64,000 bases of DNA from Treponema succinifaciens DSM 2489 (lineage in GTDB: Bacteria; Spirochaetota; Spirochaetia; Treponematales; Treponemataceae). Positions 9,124-19,592 of this stretch are shown piece by piece. The position numbers were made by a program, and so were the translations under genes. The notes below the pieces were generated by a model. That model had not been told where the DNA came from, did no database searches, and saw only the letters and a program-made list of their open reading frames with translations. Numbering within the stretch: the first letter of the stretch is position 1; each line of letters opens with the position of its first letter. The stretch spans positions 682,001-746,000 of the forward strand of contig NC_015385.1 in the NCBI RefSeq assembly GCF_000195275.1, in the 5' to 3' direction.

Positions 9124-10335
9124 TTATTTTGCAAGGCATTTGTCAAGTTCTGCGGAAATCTTTTCTTTGTCTAGATTCTGACCGATTATACAGAGCTTAA
9201 TCATTCTGTCGCCTACATCTTTATCCCATTCATCCTTTATTTTTGGATTTTCTTCAAGGATTTTTTTCTGCTCAGCTGGTGAACAGGCAGCAACCCACTG
9301 TCCGGAATATCCAGCTTGAATCTGTCTGCCGGATGTTTCAAACACCCAAGCCATCTCTGGCTCATCTGCAAACCACATAAGACCTTTGCAACGGATTATA
9401 TTTCGAGGCCATGTGTTTGCATATTCATCCAAAAGCTGGCGATCAAACGGTTTTCTTCTATAATAGATGAAAGTTCCTATTCCGTACTCGTCTTCACTTT
9501 CTCCTTCGTGACGGTGCTCATGATGATGGTGATGCCCGTGTTCTTCATGGTCGTGCTCATCGTGTTCGTGGTGATGATGTTCTTCGTGCTCTTCTTCACG
9601 GTGATGGTGCTCTTCGTGATGTTCATCTTCAACTTCGTCTTCTTCAAGATGCTTGCACCAACCTGCGCTTGCATAAACGCTGTCAAATTCAAAGGAATTT
9701 GTTCCCATGATTTCTTTTACATCTACATCGCCATGGCTTGTTTCAATTATCTTTACACCTGGGTGAAGAACTTCGATAACTTTGCGTACTTTCTTGAATT
9801 CTTCATCAGAAACCAAGTCTTTTTTGTTGATTACAAGAGTAGAACAGAATTCAATCTGCTGAACAAGAAGGCTTTCTACGTCTTCTTCCTCAATGGAATC
9901 CTTTTTCAAGAGCTTGTCTCCACCTGCAAATTCATCTACAAGACGTGCTGCGTCAACAACACCTACAACATTGTCAACATTTCCGTTCTTTATTGTTTCA
10001 AGTTCCTGAACAATAGGCATTGGCTCGCATACACCGCTTGCTTCAATCATAATATAGTCGAATTTTCCGCTCTTTATGAGATTCTCTATATTCTGTGCGA
10101 GCTGAGTTTTGAGTGTGCAGCAGATACATCCGTTTGTTAAAGGAACAATGCTTGATGTGTCTGTAATTTTTGCCCCGTCGGCAATAAGTTTTTCGTCAAA
10201 ATTCACTTCACCGATGTCATTTACAATAACTGCGACTTTATATCCTTCCTGATTTGAAAGAACTTTGTTTAGAAGAGTTGTTTTTCCTGCTCCAAGATAA
10301 CCGCATAGGAGTGTTATAGGTGTTAATTTCTTCAT
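9124..10335 (-). CDS. CobW/COG0523 GTPase with His-rich metal loop
   Basis: G3E-class metallochaperone GTPase of 403 residues. Walker A GYLGAGKT is at 12-19, the conserved metal-binding CICC at 69-72, guanine-specificity NKKD near 169-172, and the CobW C-terminal domain from about 285. Residues 238-276 form a loop made almost entirely of His, Glu and Asp, longer than in most relatives, which should bind several divalent ions. Zinc allocation is the likely role by family, but nickel or cobalt cannot be excluded. Inverted repeats upstream may control it. Confidence 0.88.
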   Translation of the reverse strand: MKKLTPITLLCGYLGAGKTTLLNKVLSNQEGYKVAVIVNDIGEVNFDEKLIADGAKITDTSSIVPLTNGCICCTLKTQLAQNIENLIKSGKFDYIMIEASGVCEPMPIVQELETIKNGNVDNVVGVVDAARLVDEFAGGDKLLKKDSIEEEDVESLLVQQIEFCSTLVINKKDLVSDEEFKKVRKVIEVLHPGVKIIETSHGDVDVKEIMGTNSFEFDSVYASAGWCKHLEEDEVEDEHHEEHHHREEEHEEHHHHEHDEHDHEEHGHHHHHEHRHEGESEDEYGIGTFIYYRRKPFDRQLLDEYANTWPRNIIRCKGLMWFADEPEMAWVFETSGRQIQAGYSGQWVAACSPAEQKKILEENPKIKDEWDKDVGDRMIKLCIIGQNLDKEKISAELDKCLAK

Positions 10336-10361
10336 AAATTCCTCTATAAATATGTTTTGGA

Positions 10362-10486
10362 CATCTCTAAAAACTCAATTTACAGTTCACTTTTAGAGAT
10401 GCCTACGAGTTTTAATTTGTTATAATAGCACGAATTAAAACATCGCATTTTCAGAGTTGTTTCTAAAAACTGAAACTTTTAGAAAC
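10362..10486. promoter_or_regulatory. Three inverted repeats between cobW-like gene and MCP
   Basis: The 296-base divergent gap holds three inverted repeats: CATCTCTAAAA / TTTTAGAGATG (10362-10372, 10391-10401), GTTTTAATT / AATTAAAAC (10409-10417, 10433-10441) and GTTTCTAAAA / TTTTAGAAAC (10459-10468, 10477-10486). The first and third share TCTAAAA...TTTTAGA half-sites, suggesting one binding protein, possibly a metal regulator. TATAAT at 10421-10426 could be a promoter element on the plus strand. Function is inference. Confidence 0.5.
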
Positions 10487-10631
10487 TCCCTTTGTGTAAA
10501 AGATAATACTAAATTTTAGATAAAAAGACAAATTTAAATGAAAATAACTGACTTTTTAAGTTTTGAACACTTTGATTTTTTCTGATATGGATTTATAATA
10601 TAAAAATCAAGAGTATTTTATAGGTGAGAAT

Positions 10632-12692
10632 ATGAAAAAAGGAAAACTTTCAGTCTCGATTGGAATTCAGACATCTCTTATTATAATATTTTTAGTTGCC
10701 ATTCAGCTTATTGTTATTGTAAATTTAACAAAAAAAGACTTGCTGGAAGACGCTTATTCTAAGTATTCAGAACTTGCAAGGTCTTATTCTTCTGAAATCT
10801 CTTCTGTTCTTGAAAAATCTAAAGTTGGAATGGATGTATATGTCAATGCTGACGTTTGCAAAACTGAAAATCCAGCTGAAATAGTTTCTTGGTTGCAAGC
10901 CCATGCATATTTAAGAAGAGCCTGGTTTGATTATGTGGCTTTTGTTGATCAAGATGGAAACTTTGAATCAGATATAGGAACTCACACAGTTGTAACAGAC
11001 CGTGATTATTTTAAGGCGATAATGCAGAATGGAGCCGATTCGTTTATAGACAATCCTACTCCTTCTAAAGTTTCTGGAAAACTAGTTATTCATATTAACC
11101 GTGCGCTTAAATTGGACGGAAAAACAATTGGTTTTTTCTCTGGAGTAACAACTTCTGAACGTTTGAGCCGTTTTGTAGAGAATACAGAAATTGGAAATGC
11201 TGGAGTTTCTGCCCTTATTTCTGAGAATGGACTTATAATAGCTTCTTCTGGAGATTCAAAAGTAGTTGACAAGCTTTTTGCGACAGAAGATGCAAAGAAA
11301 ATCCTTTCTACTTCAAGTGTGAACGGCGACGGCATTATAAATACTGCCAACGGAAAATATTATCTTTTCTATTCTATAGTTGAAGGAACTGACTGGCGCA
11401 ACTGCATAGTTATTTCTGAGGCGGAAGTTCTTAGCATTTTTAGAAAAATTTTTTCTATTATAATTATTTCAAACTTTGTCATTGGAATTGCTGTAATTTT
11501 TGGAGTGATTGTCAACTTAATCCGAAAGACGCAGCCTCTTATAGTTCTTGAGCAGTCTATAAATAAGATTGCTTCAGGAAATGCTGATTTAACCAAACGA
11601 ATTGAGCTTAAGAGAAAAAAGAACGATGAAGTTGGAAGCATTATAGATAGTTTTAACGGCTTTATGGAAAAACTGCAAAGCATAATTGTTGTCATAAAGC
11701 AGCTGAAAGATGAACTTCTAAAAGTTGATTCAGACTTGGATGCAGGAACTCAGGATACAGCAACTTCTATAAGCCAGATAATTTCTAATATCAAAAATGT
11801 TGAAAACGGCATAAACAGTAACTCTGAGAGTGTGGATCAGACAACAACTGTTCTTGATAAAATTTCCATTGGAATTGACAATCTTAATAATATGATTGAA
11901 AGCCAGTCGGCCTGTGTTACAGAAGCGTCTGCGGCTGTTGAGCAGATGATTGGCAACATAAATTCTGTAAATTCTTCTATTGGAAAGATGGCTGCTTCAT
12001 TTGAAAGCCTTGAGCAAAGCTCTTCTGAAGGTGTGAAAAAGCAGGATGATGTGAACTCAAGAATTCTTGTTATTGCAAGCGAGTCTCAGTCTTTGCAGGA
12101 AGCGAATGCCGTTATTTCAAGCATTGCGGAACAGACAAATCTTCTTGCAATGAATGCTGCAATCGAGGCCGCTCACGCAGGCGAGGCAGGAAAAGGATTT
12201 AGTGTTGTTGCGGATGAAATCCGCAAGCTTTCTGAAACTTCATCTGAACAGTCAAAGACAATCGGAAATCAGTTGCAGAAAATAACTGATGGAATTGAAG
12301 AGATTGTTTCTGCCTCAAAGATTGCATCCGAAACCTTTTCTGCTGTTTCAAATGAAATGGTGGAAACAAACAATCTTGTGTCTCAGATAAAAAATGCCAT
12401 GCAGGAACAAGGAGAAGGTTCACGTCAGATTTCTCTTGCGCTTACACAAATGAACGACAGCACTGTGCAAGTAAGAGAATCTTCCAAGCAGATGTCGGAG
12501 GGCGGAAAGGAAATTCTAAATGAAATAAAAACTTTGCAGAATTCAACTTTGAGCATGAAACAAGGAATGAGCGAAATGTCCGCCGGCGCAAGAAAAATAA
12601 ACGAAACTGGAAACGCATTGTCTGGAATTTCTAACCTTATGGCGCAGTCTATAAAGAAGCTTGGAAACGAGGTTGATTTGTTCAAAGTATAA
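10632..12692 (+). CDS. Methyl-accepting chemotaxis protein (dCache type)
   Basis: A 686-residue chemoreceptor. It has a first membrane helix at about 12-32, an extracytoplasmic double-Cache-like sensor (motif WFDYVAFVDQDGNF and later DRDYFKAI, INRALKLDGKTIGFFSG), a second helix at about 277-300, a HAMP segment with NADLTKRIE, and a long coiled-coil signalling domain. Its hairpin tip EQTNLLAMNAAIEAAHAGEAGKGFSVVADEIRKL (about 497-530) contacts CheA and CheW. The start has a TAGGTGAG ribosome site. Ligand unknown. It is a single gene with its own terminator. Confidence 0.94.
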   Translation: MKKGKLSVSIGIQTSLIIIFLVAIQLIVIVNLTKKDLLEDAYSKYSELARSYSSEISSVLEKSKVGMDVYVNADVCKTENPAEIVSWLQAHAYLRRAWFDYVAFVDQDGNFESDIGTHTVVTDRDYFKAIMQNGADSFIDNPTPSKVSGKLVIHINRALKLDGKTIGFFSGVTTSERLSRFVENTEIGNAGVSALISENGLIIASSGDSKVVDKLFATEDAKKILSTSSVNGDGIINTANGKYYLFYSIVEGTDWRNCIVISEAEVLSIFRKIFSIIIISNFVIGIAVIFGVIVNLIRKTQPLIVLEQSINKIASGNADLTKRIELKRKKNDEVGSIIDSFNGFMEKLQSIIVVIKQLKDELLKVDSDLDAGTQDTATSISQIISNIKNVENGINSNSESVDQTTTVLDKISIGIDNLNNMIESQSACVTEASAAVEQMIGNINSVNSSIGKMAASFESLEQSSSEGVKKQDDVNSRILVIASESQSLQEANAVISSIAEQTNLLAMNAAIEAAHAGEAGKGFSVVADEIRKLSETSSEQSKTIGNQLQKITDGIEEIVSASKIASETFSAVSNEMVETNNLVSQIKNAMQEQGEGSRQISLALTQMNDSTVQVRESSKQMSEGGKEILNEIKTLQNSTLSMKQGMSEMSAGARKINETGNALSGISNLMAQSIKKLGNEVDLFKV

Positions 12693-12732
12693 AAGAATAC
12701 AAAAAAAATTTATTGCTAAATAAATTGCATGA

Positions 12733-12818
12733 GCTGGAAAATGACACTGTTTATTTTCCGGCTTTTGTATTGTAAGTTTGCTATTCCCCAATTTAACTGG
12801 GGAAATCTTTTTTTTATG
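12733..12818 (+). terminator. Two tandem terminator hairpins after MCP gene
   Basis: The first stem is GCTGGAAAAT / ATTTTCCGGC (12733-12742, 12753-12762) followed by TTTTG. The second is TTCCCCA / TGGGGAA (12784-12790, 12798-12804) followed by an eight-T run. Both suit termination of the chemoreceptor transcript. Confidence 0.75.
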
Positions 12819-12915
12819 AGAAAAACTTCACTGAAAAATCAAGTTGCTGGAAAAAATCCATAAAAAATTTAGATTTTGTCTAAAAATAAGAAATTATGTG
12901 CTATATTATTAGTCT

Positions 12916-15795
12916 ATGAATTTTAGTGAAGATAAGATTTCAGAAGTTATTTCGGCAAATATAAAGAATGTTGATTCACTTTTCGTTTTTCCCACTGATG
13001 TTGTTCAGACAAGCTGGATAAACTGGGCTATAAAAAATCCGGACGAGTCTGGCGTGCGGGCCTTTAATCTTGACCAGTTTACAGCATGGGATAAATTCAA
13101 GTCTGATTATTTAAAAGCTTCTGATGAAAATCTTATTTGTATTCCTCCTGTTGTACGGAAGGTTTTTGTTCAAAAAATTCTTTCAGAAAACAATGAGATG
13201 CATTTCTTTAAAAGAATTGTTTCTTCTGCATCAGAGTTCAAGGATAATGTTTTTAGCTTTACAGATTGGATCGCAAAAATTCTTCCCTCATTAAAACTTT
13301 GGAATGAGCACTTTGAAAAATATTGCGCCGCAGGAAAAATTCCTGATGATGAAGATGATGATTATAAAAAACTTTTTGAGCTTTACAAGGAATTTTTGAA
13401 GCAGAACAATTTTTACGAGCCTTCTTATTTGGATTCAAATTTCAAGAAGAATGAAAAGCAAATTTTTATTTTTTATCCAGAGATTCTTGAAGACTTCGCG
13501 GAATTTCAGAATATTCTTTGTGCGGAAGAAAATGTAACATTGGTTTGTATTCCCAAGAATGCGCAGAGCGGCAGGTGTGTTTTTTATAATGATGCGCGAA
13601 AAGAAATTAGAATGCTTGTTCTTAGGCTTAGACAACTGCACCTTGAAAAAATTGACTTGCGTACAGTGGCTGTCAATGTTCCCTGCTTGGAAAATATCAG
13701 ACCTTATTTGGAAAGAGAACTTTCAATTTATTCTGTTCCTTTTACTGTACGGGCTGGAGTTCCATACACAAAGAATTGCGGAGGAGATATTTTTCAGAAA
13801 ATAAAAGACTGCGCTTCTTCCGGCTTTTCGTATGACAGCGTGCGTTCGTTTTTGCTTGATGGATATATTCCGTGGAAAAATTTTGATTTAAATGAACGTC
13901 TTGTAAGAGCAGGAAATGAAAAAAGATGTGTGTGCAGCTATGAAGAAGGTGAATCCATCAAAGATATATGGCTTTCTTCACTTGATGATGAAAGTGCAGA
14001 AAAAGAATTTTATCTAAAAATCAAAGATACTGTTTTGCAATTTGAAAATGCATCTAGTTTTCAAAAGCTGAAATTTGCCTGGGACAGTTTTAAAAGTAAA
14101 TTTATTGATGAGAAAAAATTTAGTGAAGAGCGTTATACAACAACAGATAAAATTTTAGGACGAATAATTACTGACTTAAACAACCTTATGTCTATTGAAC
14201 GTGATTATCTTTCAAAAATAAATTACAAATTAAATTCTGCATTTGATTTTTTTATAAATGAAATTAACCAGAAGACTTATACACCTAATGAAAAGAAATA
14301 TGGAGTTAATATTTTTCCTTATAGGCTTTCTGTTTGCGCGGATTTTGAATATCAATTTGTAATAAATGCGACTCAAAGAGATGTTTCTGTTCCTTTTAGA
14401 AAACTTGGATTTATAAATGATGTTGAAAAACGTGCGTTGCTTGAATTAAATGAAAAAGATGTTTCTGTTGATTTTATAAAGCTCTATTGTGCTCAGCAAA
14501 GAAACTTAAAAAATAAGCAGATGTTTTTTTCTGCGTCAAAAAAAACATTTTCTGGTTCTGCGATTATGCATACCGCGTTTGAATCCTGTGAACAATCAGA
14601 TGAAAAAGTTCTTGAGCAATTTGATTTTATTAATAATGAAAAAAATGATTTTAAAGACGGCATTGTTTCGGAACGTGCTTTTTCAGAAATGCAGCAGAAA
14701 TCTTTTTATAACTGGAAAAATATTTTTGCATCAGGTGATTCTTCTTGCATGTCTGATTCACTAAAAAATAAAATCAATGCTGAGCTAAAAGATAAAGGAA
14801 AGAATTCAAATCCTGAAAAAGTAAAAATTTCTCAGACTGAATTAAAAAGTTTTTTTCCTTGTCCAAGAAAATTTATTTTTACAAAAGTCTTAAGTTTAAA
14901 AGAAGATTCTTTAGATGTGGATCTTATAAAAAATTATGAAGCTGGTGTTCTTATTCATAAAATAATTGAACTTGTATGCAAAAATTTTCAGGATAAAAAT
15001 GGAATTTACAAAGGAAAAATACCTATCTTCAATGAAGAGACTTCTGGGCATATAGAGCAGTTGATTTTTTCTGCTTTTGATGAAGCTAAACTTCATGCAG
15101 GTTTTTCAAGAAGTCCGCTTGCTCTTAAAATTATTGAAAGCCAGAAAGGGCTTATCTGTAAAAATGTATTTTTGTTTTTTAAACAGTTTTGCGCGTTGCC
15201 GGATTATTCTAGTAAAAAAGGAAATAAAAGTTTTGGAGGATATTTTATTGAAGGAGTTGAGCTTGAAAAAGAAGTTCCTTGCAGTTCAAATCAGTTTGAC
15301 TTCTTTGGAAAGATTGACTGTGTGCTTTTAAATCCTGATGAGCCTGATGAGCTTTTTATCATTGATTACAAAACTGGTTCTGCGCCTTCTATAAAAGATT
15401 GCATTTTTAATGCGGATTCAATTCCCGTATTAGGAGACTTTCAAATGGCTTCGTATGTAAAACTTTTGGAAAGCAAGGAAACAAAAGTTTGCTCTGCTAT
15501 GTTCTATAAAATTAAAAAAGATTCTGCAGACAATTTTGATGTTGTGCAAATTATTTCAAAAACACCGAACGCAAGAAGCCATAACATAGATAGAGAAGGC
15601 TTTGAAAAAACTTTGTCTGAGTTTGAAATTTTTGCAGAGTACTTTTATGAAAAATCATCTGGATTTGATTTCGAGCCTAAAAATTTTCAAGCGGACAAAG
15701 AACATGGCATAAATGTCTACAAAGACTGCATGAAGTGTGGACTTAATTCAATTTGCAGAACATCATTTAATATTGCAAAAAAGGAAATTTTATGA
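12916..15795 (+). CDS. AddB-like nuclease/helicase subunit with Fe-S cluster
   Basis: A 959-residue partner of the downstream AddA-like helicase in double-strand-break end processing. The N-terminal two-thirds is a degenerate helicase-like region. The C-terminal part (from about 636) is a PD-(D/E)XK nuclease: FFGKIDCV and IIDYKTGS near 811. The cysteines fit the AddB iron-sulfur pattern: one near 649 (PCPRKF) and CMKCGLNSIC near 937-946 (C-x2-C-x5-C). It overlaps the next gene by four bases (ATGA), so the pair is one operon. Confidence 0.85.
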   Translation: MNFSEDKISEVISANIKNVDSLFVFPTDVVQTSWINWAIKNPDESGVRAFNLDQFTAWDKFKSDYLKASDENLICIPPVVRKVFVQKILSENNEMHFFKRIVSSASEFKDNVFSFTDWIAKILPSLKLWNEHFEKYCAAGKIPDDEDDDYKKLFELYKEFLKQNNFYEPSYLDSNFKKNEKQIFIFYPEILEDFAEFQNILCAEENVTLVCIPKNAQSGRCVFYNDARKEIRMLVLRLRQLHLEKIDLRTVAVNVPCLENIRPYLERELSIYSVPFTVRAGVPYTKNCGGDIFQKIKDCASSGFSYDSVRSFLLDGYIPWKNFDLNERLVRAGNEKRCVCSYEEGESIKDIWLSSLDDESAEKEFYLKIKDTVLQFENASSFQKLKFAWDSFKSKFIDEKKFSEERYTTTDKILGRIITDLNNLMSIERDYLSKINYKLNSAFDFFINEINQKTYTPNEKKYGVNIFPYRLSVCADFEYQFVINATQRDVSVPFRKLGFINDVEKRALLELNEKDVSVDFIKLYCAQQRNLKNKQMFFSASKKTFSGSAIMHTAFESCEQSDEKVLEQFDFINNEKNDFKDGIVSERAFSEMQQKSFYNWKNIFASGDSSCMSDSLKNKINAELKDKGKNSNPEKVKISQTELKSFFPCPRKFIFTKVLSLKEDSLDVDLIKNYEAGVLIHKIIELVCKNFQDKNGIYKGKIPIFNEETSGHIEQLIFSAFDEAKLHAGFSRSPLALKIIESQKGLICKNVFLFFKQFCALPDYSSKKGNKSFGGYFIEGVELEKEVPCSSNQFDFFGKIDCVLLNPDEPDELFIIDYKTGSAPSIKDCIFNADSIPVLGDFQMASYVKLLESKETKVCSAMFYKIKKDSADNFDVVQIISKTPNARSHNIDREGFEKTLSEFEIFAEYFYEKSSGFDFEPKNFQADKEHGINVYKDCMKCGLNSICRTSFNIAKKEIL

Positions 15796-18700
15796 GCGTT
15801 GATTATGATTTTTTAACTGAACCTTTAACTGAAAATCCTGATAACTCAAAGTCGCCTGATATTTTTCAAATTAAGGCAATAACAAAAAAAGATAATGCAG
15901 TTGTTTCCGCTGGCGCAGGTTCTGGAAAAACTGATGTTCTTGCTTTGCGTTATGCTTTTTTACTTATGACAGATGAGAATATACATATAAAAAATATTCT
16001 GGCTCTTACTTTTACAAAAGAAGCTGCTTCTGAAATTTATGACCGAATATATAAAAAACTTAATTCATTTGTAAAATTTCTTGATAATGACAAATATCCA
16101 AAGCAGGTAAAACTTGCAAAAAGAGCATTGGATGAATTTGCAGATGCTAAGATTCAAACACTTGATGCTTACAGTGGTTCTCTTGTAAGAATTGCTGCCA
16201 GCCGCTATGGAATTCGTCCCGACTTTACAACTGGCTCTTCGTCTTGCGACCGTGCAGTTGAAGATGCTGCCCTTCCGTTTGTTTTAAAGCATAGAACTGA
16301 AGAATGCTTTAATGTTTATTCTATGCCTGGAAAAATTGAAGATTTTGCTGCGGGTTATTTTGCTTCTCCAGTTCTGGAATGTACTTCTGTTGCTACAAGA
16401 AAGAACTTTTTTTCGGATAATTTTCAAATACAAAAGGCGCAAATAATTGAAGAATGGAATTCTTTTTTTGCTGAAAATGAAAACTCTATAAAGTCGCAGT
16501 TTGAAAATATAAAATCACTTTTAAACGAAGCTGATGAAAAAAATGCTTTTACAAGTGAATTAAAAGAATTGGTTGAAAAAAATGATTTTACAGAAAACGG
16601 AAATAATTTTTCATTTGATTATTTAAATGAAGAAAATGCAAATTCTTTTTCTGCAGCTGCTCAGGTTTTTTATTCAGGTATAAATTCCGTTTGCTCAATA
16701 AGCATGAATAAAGGCGGAAACAAGGAACCAGTAAAAGAAATCAAGGAAACTATAAAAAGAATAAGAGAAACAATTCCTGTTGTTGTTTCTGTTGTGAATT
16801 TTATAAAAAACTTTTCCGCGCAAAAAAGGATGTTTGAGCTTCTTGATGAATTTCTTGAAGAAGTAAATAATACCAAGCGCATTTCTGGAAATCTTTCTTT
16901 TAAGGATGTTGGAGACTTGGCTTTGAGAATTCTTATCGAGCAGCCGGACATCAGAAAACAGCAGAAAAATCTTATAAAGAAAATAATGATAGATGAATTT
17001 CAGGATAACAACAAAAAAAACAAGGAGCTTTTGTTTCTTATTTCTGAAAATGACGGAAAAGAACTTTTAATTGAAAACAAAACTGAAGCCGAATTTTTTG
17101 CTGAGCTTGAAAACAATATTTCCGCAGAAAAGCTTTTTTTCGTTGGAGATGAAAAGCAATCAATTTATAAATTCCGAGGAGCAGATGTAAGTGTATTCAA
17201 TCAGTTAAAAAAATCCTTAAAGGACAATTCTGGTTCTCAAGAAAATGTTAACTTGAACATGACAAATAATTATCGCTCTTCTGTTCCTTTGCTTTATTCT
17301 TTTAATCTAATGTTTGGAAACTGCAATGACAGCCATCCGTTGAATGAAACAGAAATTCCTTCTTTGTTTTATTCAGAAGAAAATGGGATTGAAAATTTAA
17401 AAAGCTATGAAGCTGAATACAAGCACAATGCTTTGAAAAAAAACGAACTTCCTTGTTCTGTTGATGCAAGCAATGTTCCTGTTCATTTGTGCCTTTTAAA
17501 TACAGGAGAAAATGAGGACGGAAATAACTTTGCTGATTTTGTAAACTACGGAAAGTGTCTTAGCGAAAATGAAACAGAAGCATATTTTATAGCCAGAAAA
17601 ATTTATGAGCTTTCAAAAATTGATTCTAACTTTAACAATTACGCAATTCTAGATAATTCTCGTTCAGGAAGATTTTACTTGCAAAGGTATCTTTCTCTTT
17701 TTAACATTCCTTATACGGTTGACCGGCAGACAAATGTTTTTTCAGAAGGAATTGTAAATGATTTTTACAGCTTTTTAAGATTTTGCGTTTATCCTTCAGA
17801 CTCAAATGCGTTTGCGGCTTTTCTTGCTTCACCGTTTGCAGGAATAAGCATTCAAGGCATTCAAAATATTTTGTCAGCATCAGTTAAAAAAACAAAAAAT
17901 TCTGAAATTATTTTTTCCGCATTTGAAGAGAATGACGAGATTTCTCTTTCTGATTCCGATATGAAAAAATATTTGGCTGCAAAAAAATTTTATGAAGAAC
18001 TGCGGGACAATATTCTTTCTCAAAGCCTTACAAAATCGCTTGAACTTTTGTGGTACAAAACCGGATATTACTTTGAAACAATTCTAAACAGAAATCTTAC
18101 GCTTTATGCAGAACAGTTTGATTTGCTTTATGAAACTGCACGCCAAGCTGAAAACGAAGGCAAAAGCATTTCTTGGTTTGTTGATCAGCTTGGAATTGCA
18201 AAGAAAAAAGAAATTTCATCTTACATGAATGATGAGAGTGTTGAACTTGAGCTAAAAGAAATTTCTTATCCAATTGAAAAACCAGACGCTGTAAAAATTA
18301 TGACAATTCATCAGAGCAAAGGCTTGCAGTTTAAGCATGTCTTTGTTATTGGAATTTGGGGAAATCCTAAAACGCAGATAACAGGAACTTTCTTTTTTGA
18401 TGAAGACGGATTTGACGAAAAAATTGCAACGGGAGTTTCTTTGTGCGCTTTAGACGAAGGCGGAAATTATTTTTCGGTGCGGCAAAAAGAGGATTCTGCT
18501 TTAAGAGAACTTGCTGAACAAAAGAGAAAAATTTATGTTGCAATTACACGTGCGGAAGAAGATGTTCATTTGGTCGGAAGTTTTTCAAGAAGCAAGGAAT
18601 TAAAGAAATTTGACGAATCCGATAATGCTGAAAAAAGGTATGACGGTTCGATTTCCTTGATGCACAAGCTTTGCCGTTTTTATTATCAGAAGGAACTTTA

Positions 18701-19589
18701 CACCGACAATGATTTTTCTTTTGAATCTTATTGCAATGAGCCTGTATTTAATAAAAATGGCGCACCTTTTGATTTTATAAAAATAAATCCTGTTTCTACA
18801 AAAGTCCGTGCGGATGAAAAAACAAATTTAGATGAGCTTAGACAAAAAAAGATAAAACTGTTTTCTGCTTTCTATGACAAAATTCCTTTTGAAAAAGACA
18901 ATGATTTTCCTCATGAATTTTCTGATAAAACTCAAACACCAAGTGGCCTTGAAAAACTGCCTCCAAAAACAACTGTAAAAGTTGACGGCGCATTTAAAAT
19001 AAATGAAGAATACTCTTCTATTGATTCGATTTTAAAATCAGCGACTGATATTTCAGAAGACAATGAAGAGGATTCTGCTTATGCTGAATTTAATTATGCT
19101 GACTTTGGAAAATTCGCCCATTCTTATCTTGAATGTCTTGTTTCTACTGGAAATATTTTGAATGCTGAAAACTTCATTGACAGGATTGTTTCAAAAAAAC
19201 TTTCTGAAAATCAAAAAGCTAAGGAAATTCTTTTAAAGGCTATTGTGTCTATGTGTGAGTGTTTTGAAAAAACTTATCTTGGAAAAAAAGTTGCAGATGC
19301 AAAAAAATCCAATCGACTTTGCAAAACAGAAAATAAATTCAAGTTTCTTATGGATGACACGATTTTTACAGGTTCAATGGACTTGATTTTTCAAGATTCA
19401 GATCAAAAGCTTTTTATTGTTGACTATAAAACAGACCGCGCTGTAAAGCCAGAACTTTATATTGAACAGCTTTCTTGCTACCGTAAAGCCGCTTCTGAAA
19501 TTTTCCATGTCGATACAAAAGATATAGAAACTTTTCTTTATTATCTTCGCTACGACAAGGAAATTGATATTTCAGCTTATACTTTATAA
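15792..19589 (+). CDS. AddA-like UvrD/Rep helicase-nuclease
   Basis: A 1265-residue superfamily 1A helicase with a C-terminal nuclease, the AddA architecture. Helicase motif I SAGAGSGKT is at 39-47, with LTFTKEAASEI (Ia), IDEFQD (II), FVGDEKQSIYKFRGAD (III), a long insertion, VKIMTIHQSKGLQFKHVF (V) and YVAITRAEED (VI). The nuclease motifs are FGKFAHSYLE and FIVDYKTDRA near 1207, followed by QLSCYRKA. With the AddB-like subunit it should resect DNA ends for RecA loading. The gene ends three bases from the convergent thioesterase gene, with no obvious terminator between. Confidence 0.9.
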   Translation: MSVDYDFLTEPLTENPDNSKSPDIFQIKAITKKDNAVVSAGAGSGKTDVLALRYAFLLMTDENIHIKNILALTFTKEAASEIYDRIYKKLNSFVKFLDNDKYPKQVKLAKRALDEFADAKIQTLDAYSGSLVRIAASRYGIRPDFTTGSSSCDRAVEDAALPFVLKHRTEECFNVYSMPGKIEDFAAGYFASPVLECTSVATRKNFFSDNFQIQKAQIIEEWNSFFAENENSIKSQFENIKSLLNEADEKNAFTSELKELVEKNDFTENGNNFSFDYLNEENANSFSAAAQVFYSGINSVCSISMNKGGNKEPVKEIKETIKRIRETIPVVVSVVNFIKNFSAQKRMFELLDEFLEEVNNTKRISGNLSFKDVGDLALRILIEQPDIRKQQKNLIKKIMIDEFQDNNKKNKELLFLISENDGKELLIENKTEAEFFAELENNISAEKLFFVGDEKQSIYKFRGADVSVFNQLKKSLKDNSGSQENVNLNMTNNYRSSVPLLYSFNLMFGNCNDSHPLNETEIPSLFYSEENGIENLKSYEAEYKHNALKKNELPCSVDASNVPVHLCLLNTGENEDGNNFADFVNYGKCLSENETEAYFIARKIYELSKIDSNFNNYAILDNSRSGRFYLQRYLSLFNIPYTVDRQTNVFSEGIVNDFYSFLRFCVYPSDSNAFAAFLASPFAGISIQGIQNILSASVKKTKNSEIIFSAFEENDEISLSDSDMKKYLAAKKFYEELRDNILSQSLTKSLELLWYKTGYYFETILNRNLTLYAEQFDLLYETARQAENEGKSISWFVDQLGIAKKKEISSYMNDESVELELKEISYPIEKPDAVKIMTIHQSKGLQFKHVFVIGIWGNPKTQITGTFFFDEDGFDEKIATGVSLCALDEGGNYFSVRQKEDSALRELAEQKRKIYVAITRAEEDVHLVGSFSRSKELKKFDESDNAEKRYDGSISLMHKLCRFYYQKELYTDNDFSFESYCNEPVFNKNGAPFDFIKINPVSTKVRADEKTNLDELRQKKIKLFSAFYDKIPFEKDNDFPHEFSDKTQTPSGLEKLPPKTTVKVDGAFKINEEYSSIDSILKSATDISEDNEEDSAYAEFNYADFGKFAHSYLECLVSTGNILNAENFIDRIVSKKLSENQKAKEILLKAIVSMCECFEKTYLGKKVADAKKSNRLCKTENKFKFLMDDTIFTGSMDLIFQDSDQKLFIVDYKTDRAVKPELYIEQLSCYRKAASEIFHVDTKDIETFLYYLRYDKEIDISAYTL

Positions 19590-19592
19590 TTT

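Noticed and set aside
9316-10140. Long open frame opposite the CobW gene
   Set aside because: Antisense shadow created by the biased codons of the GTPase; hydrophobic low-complexity product from the His-rich repeat.
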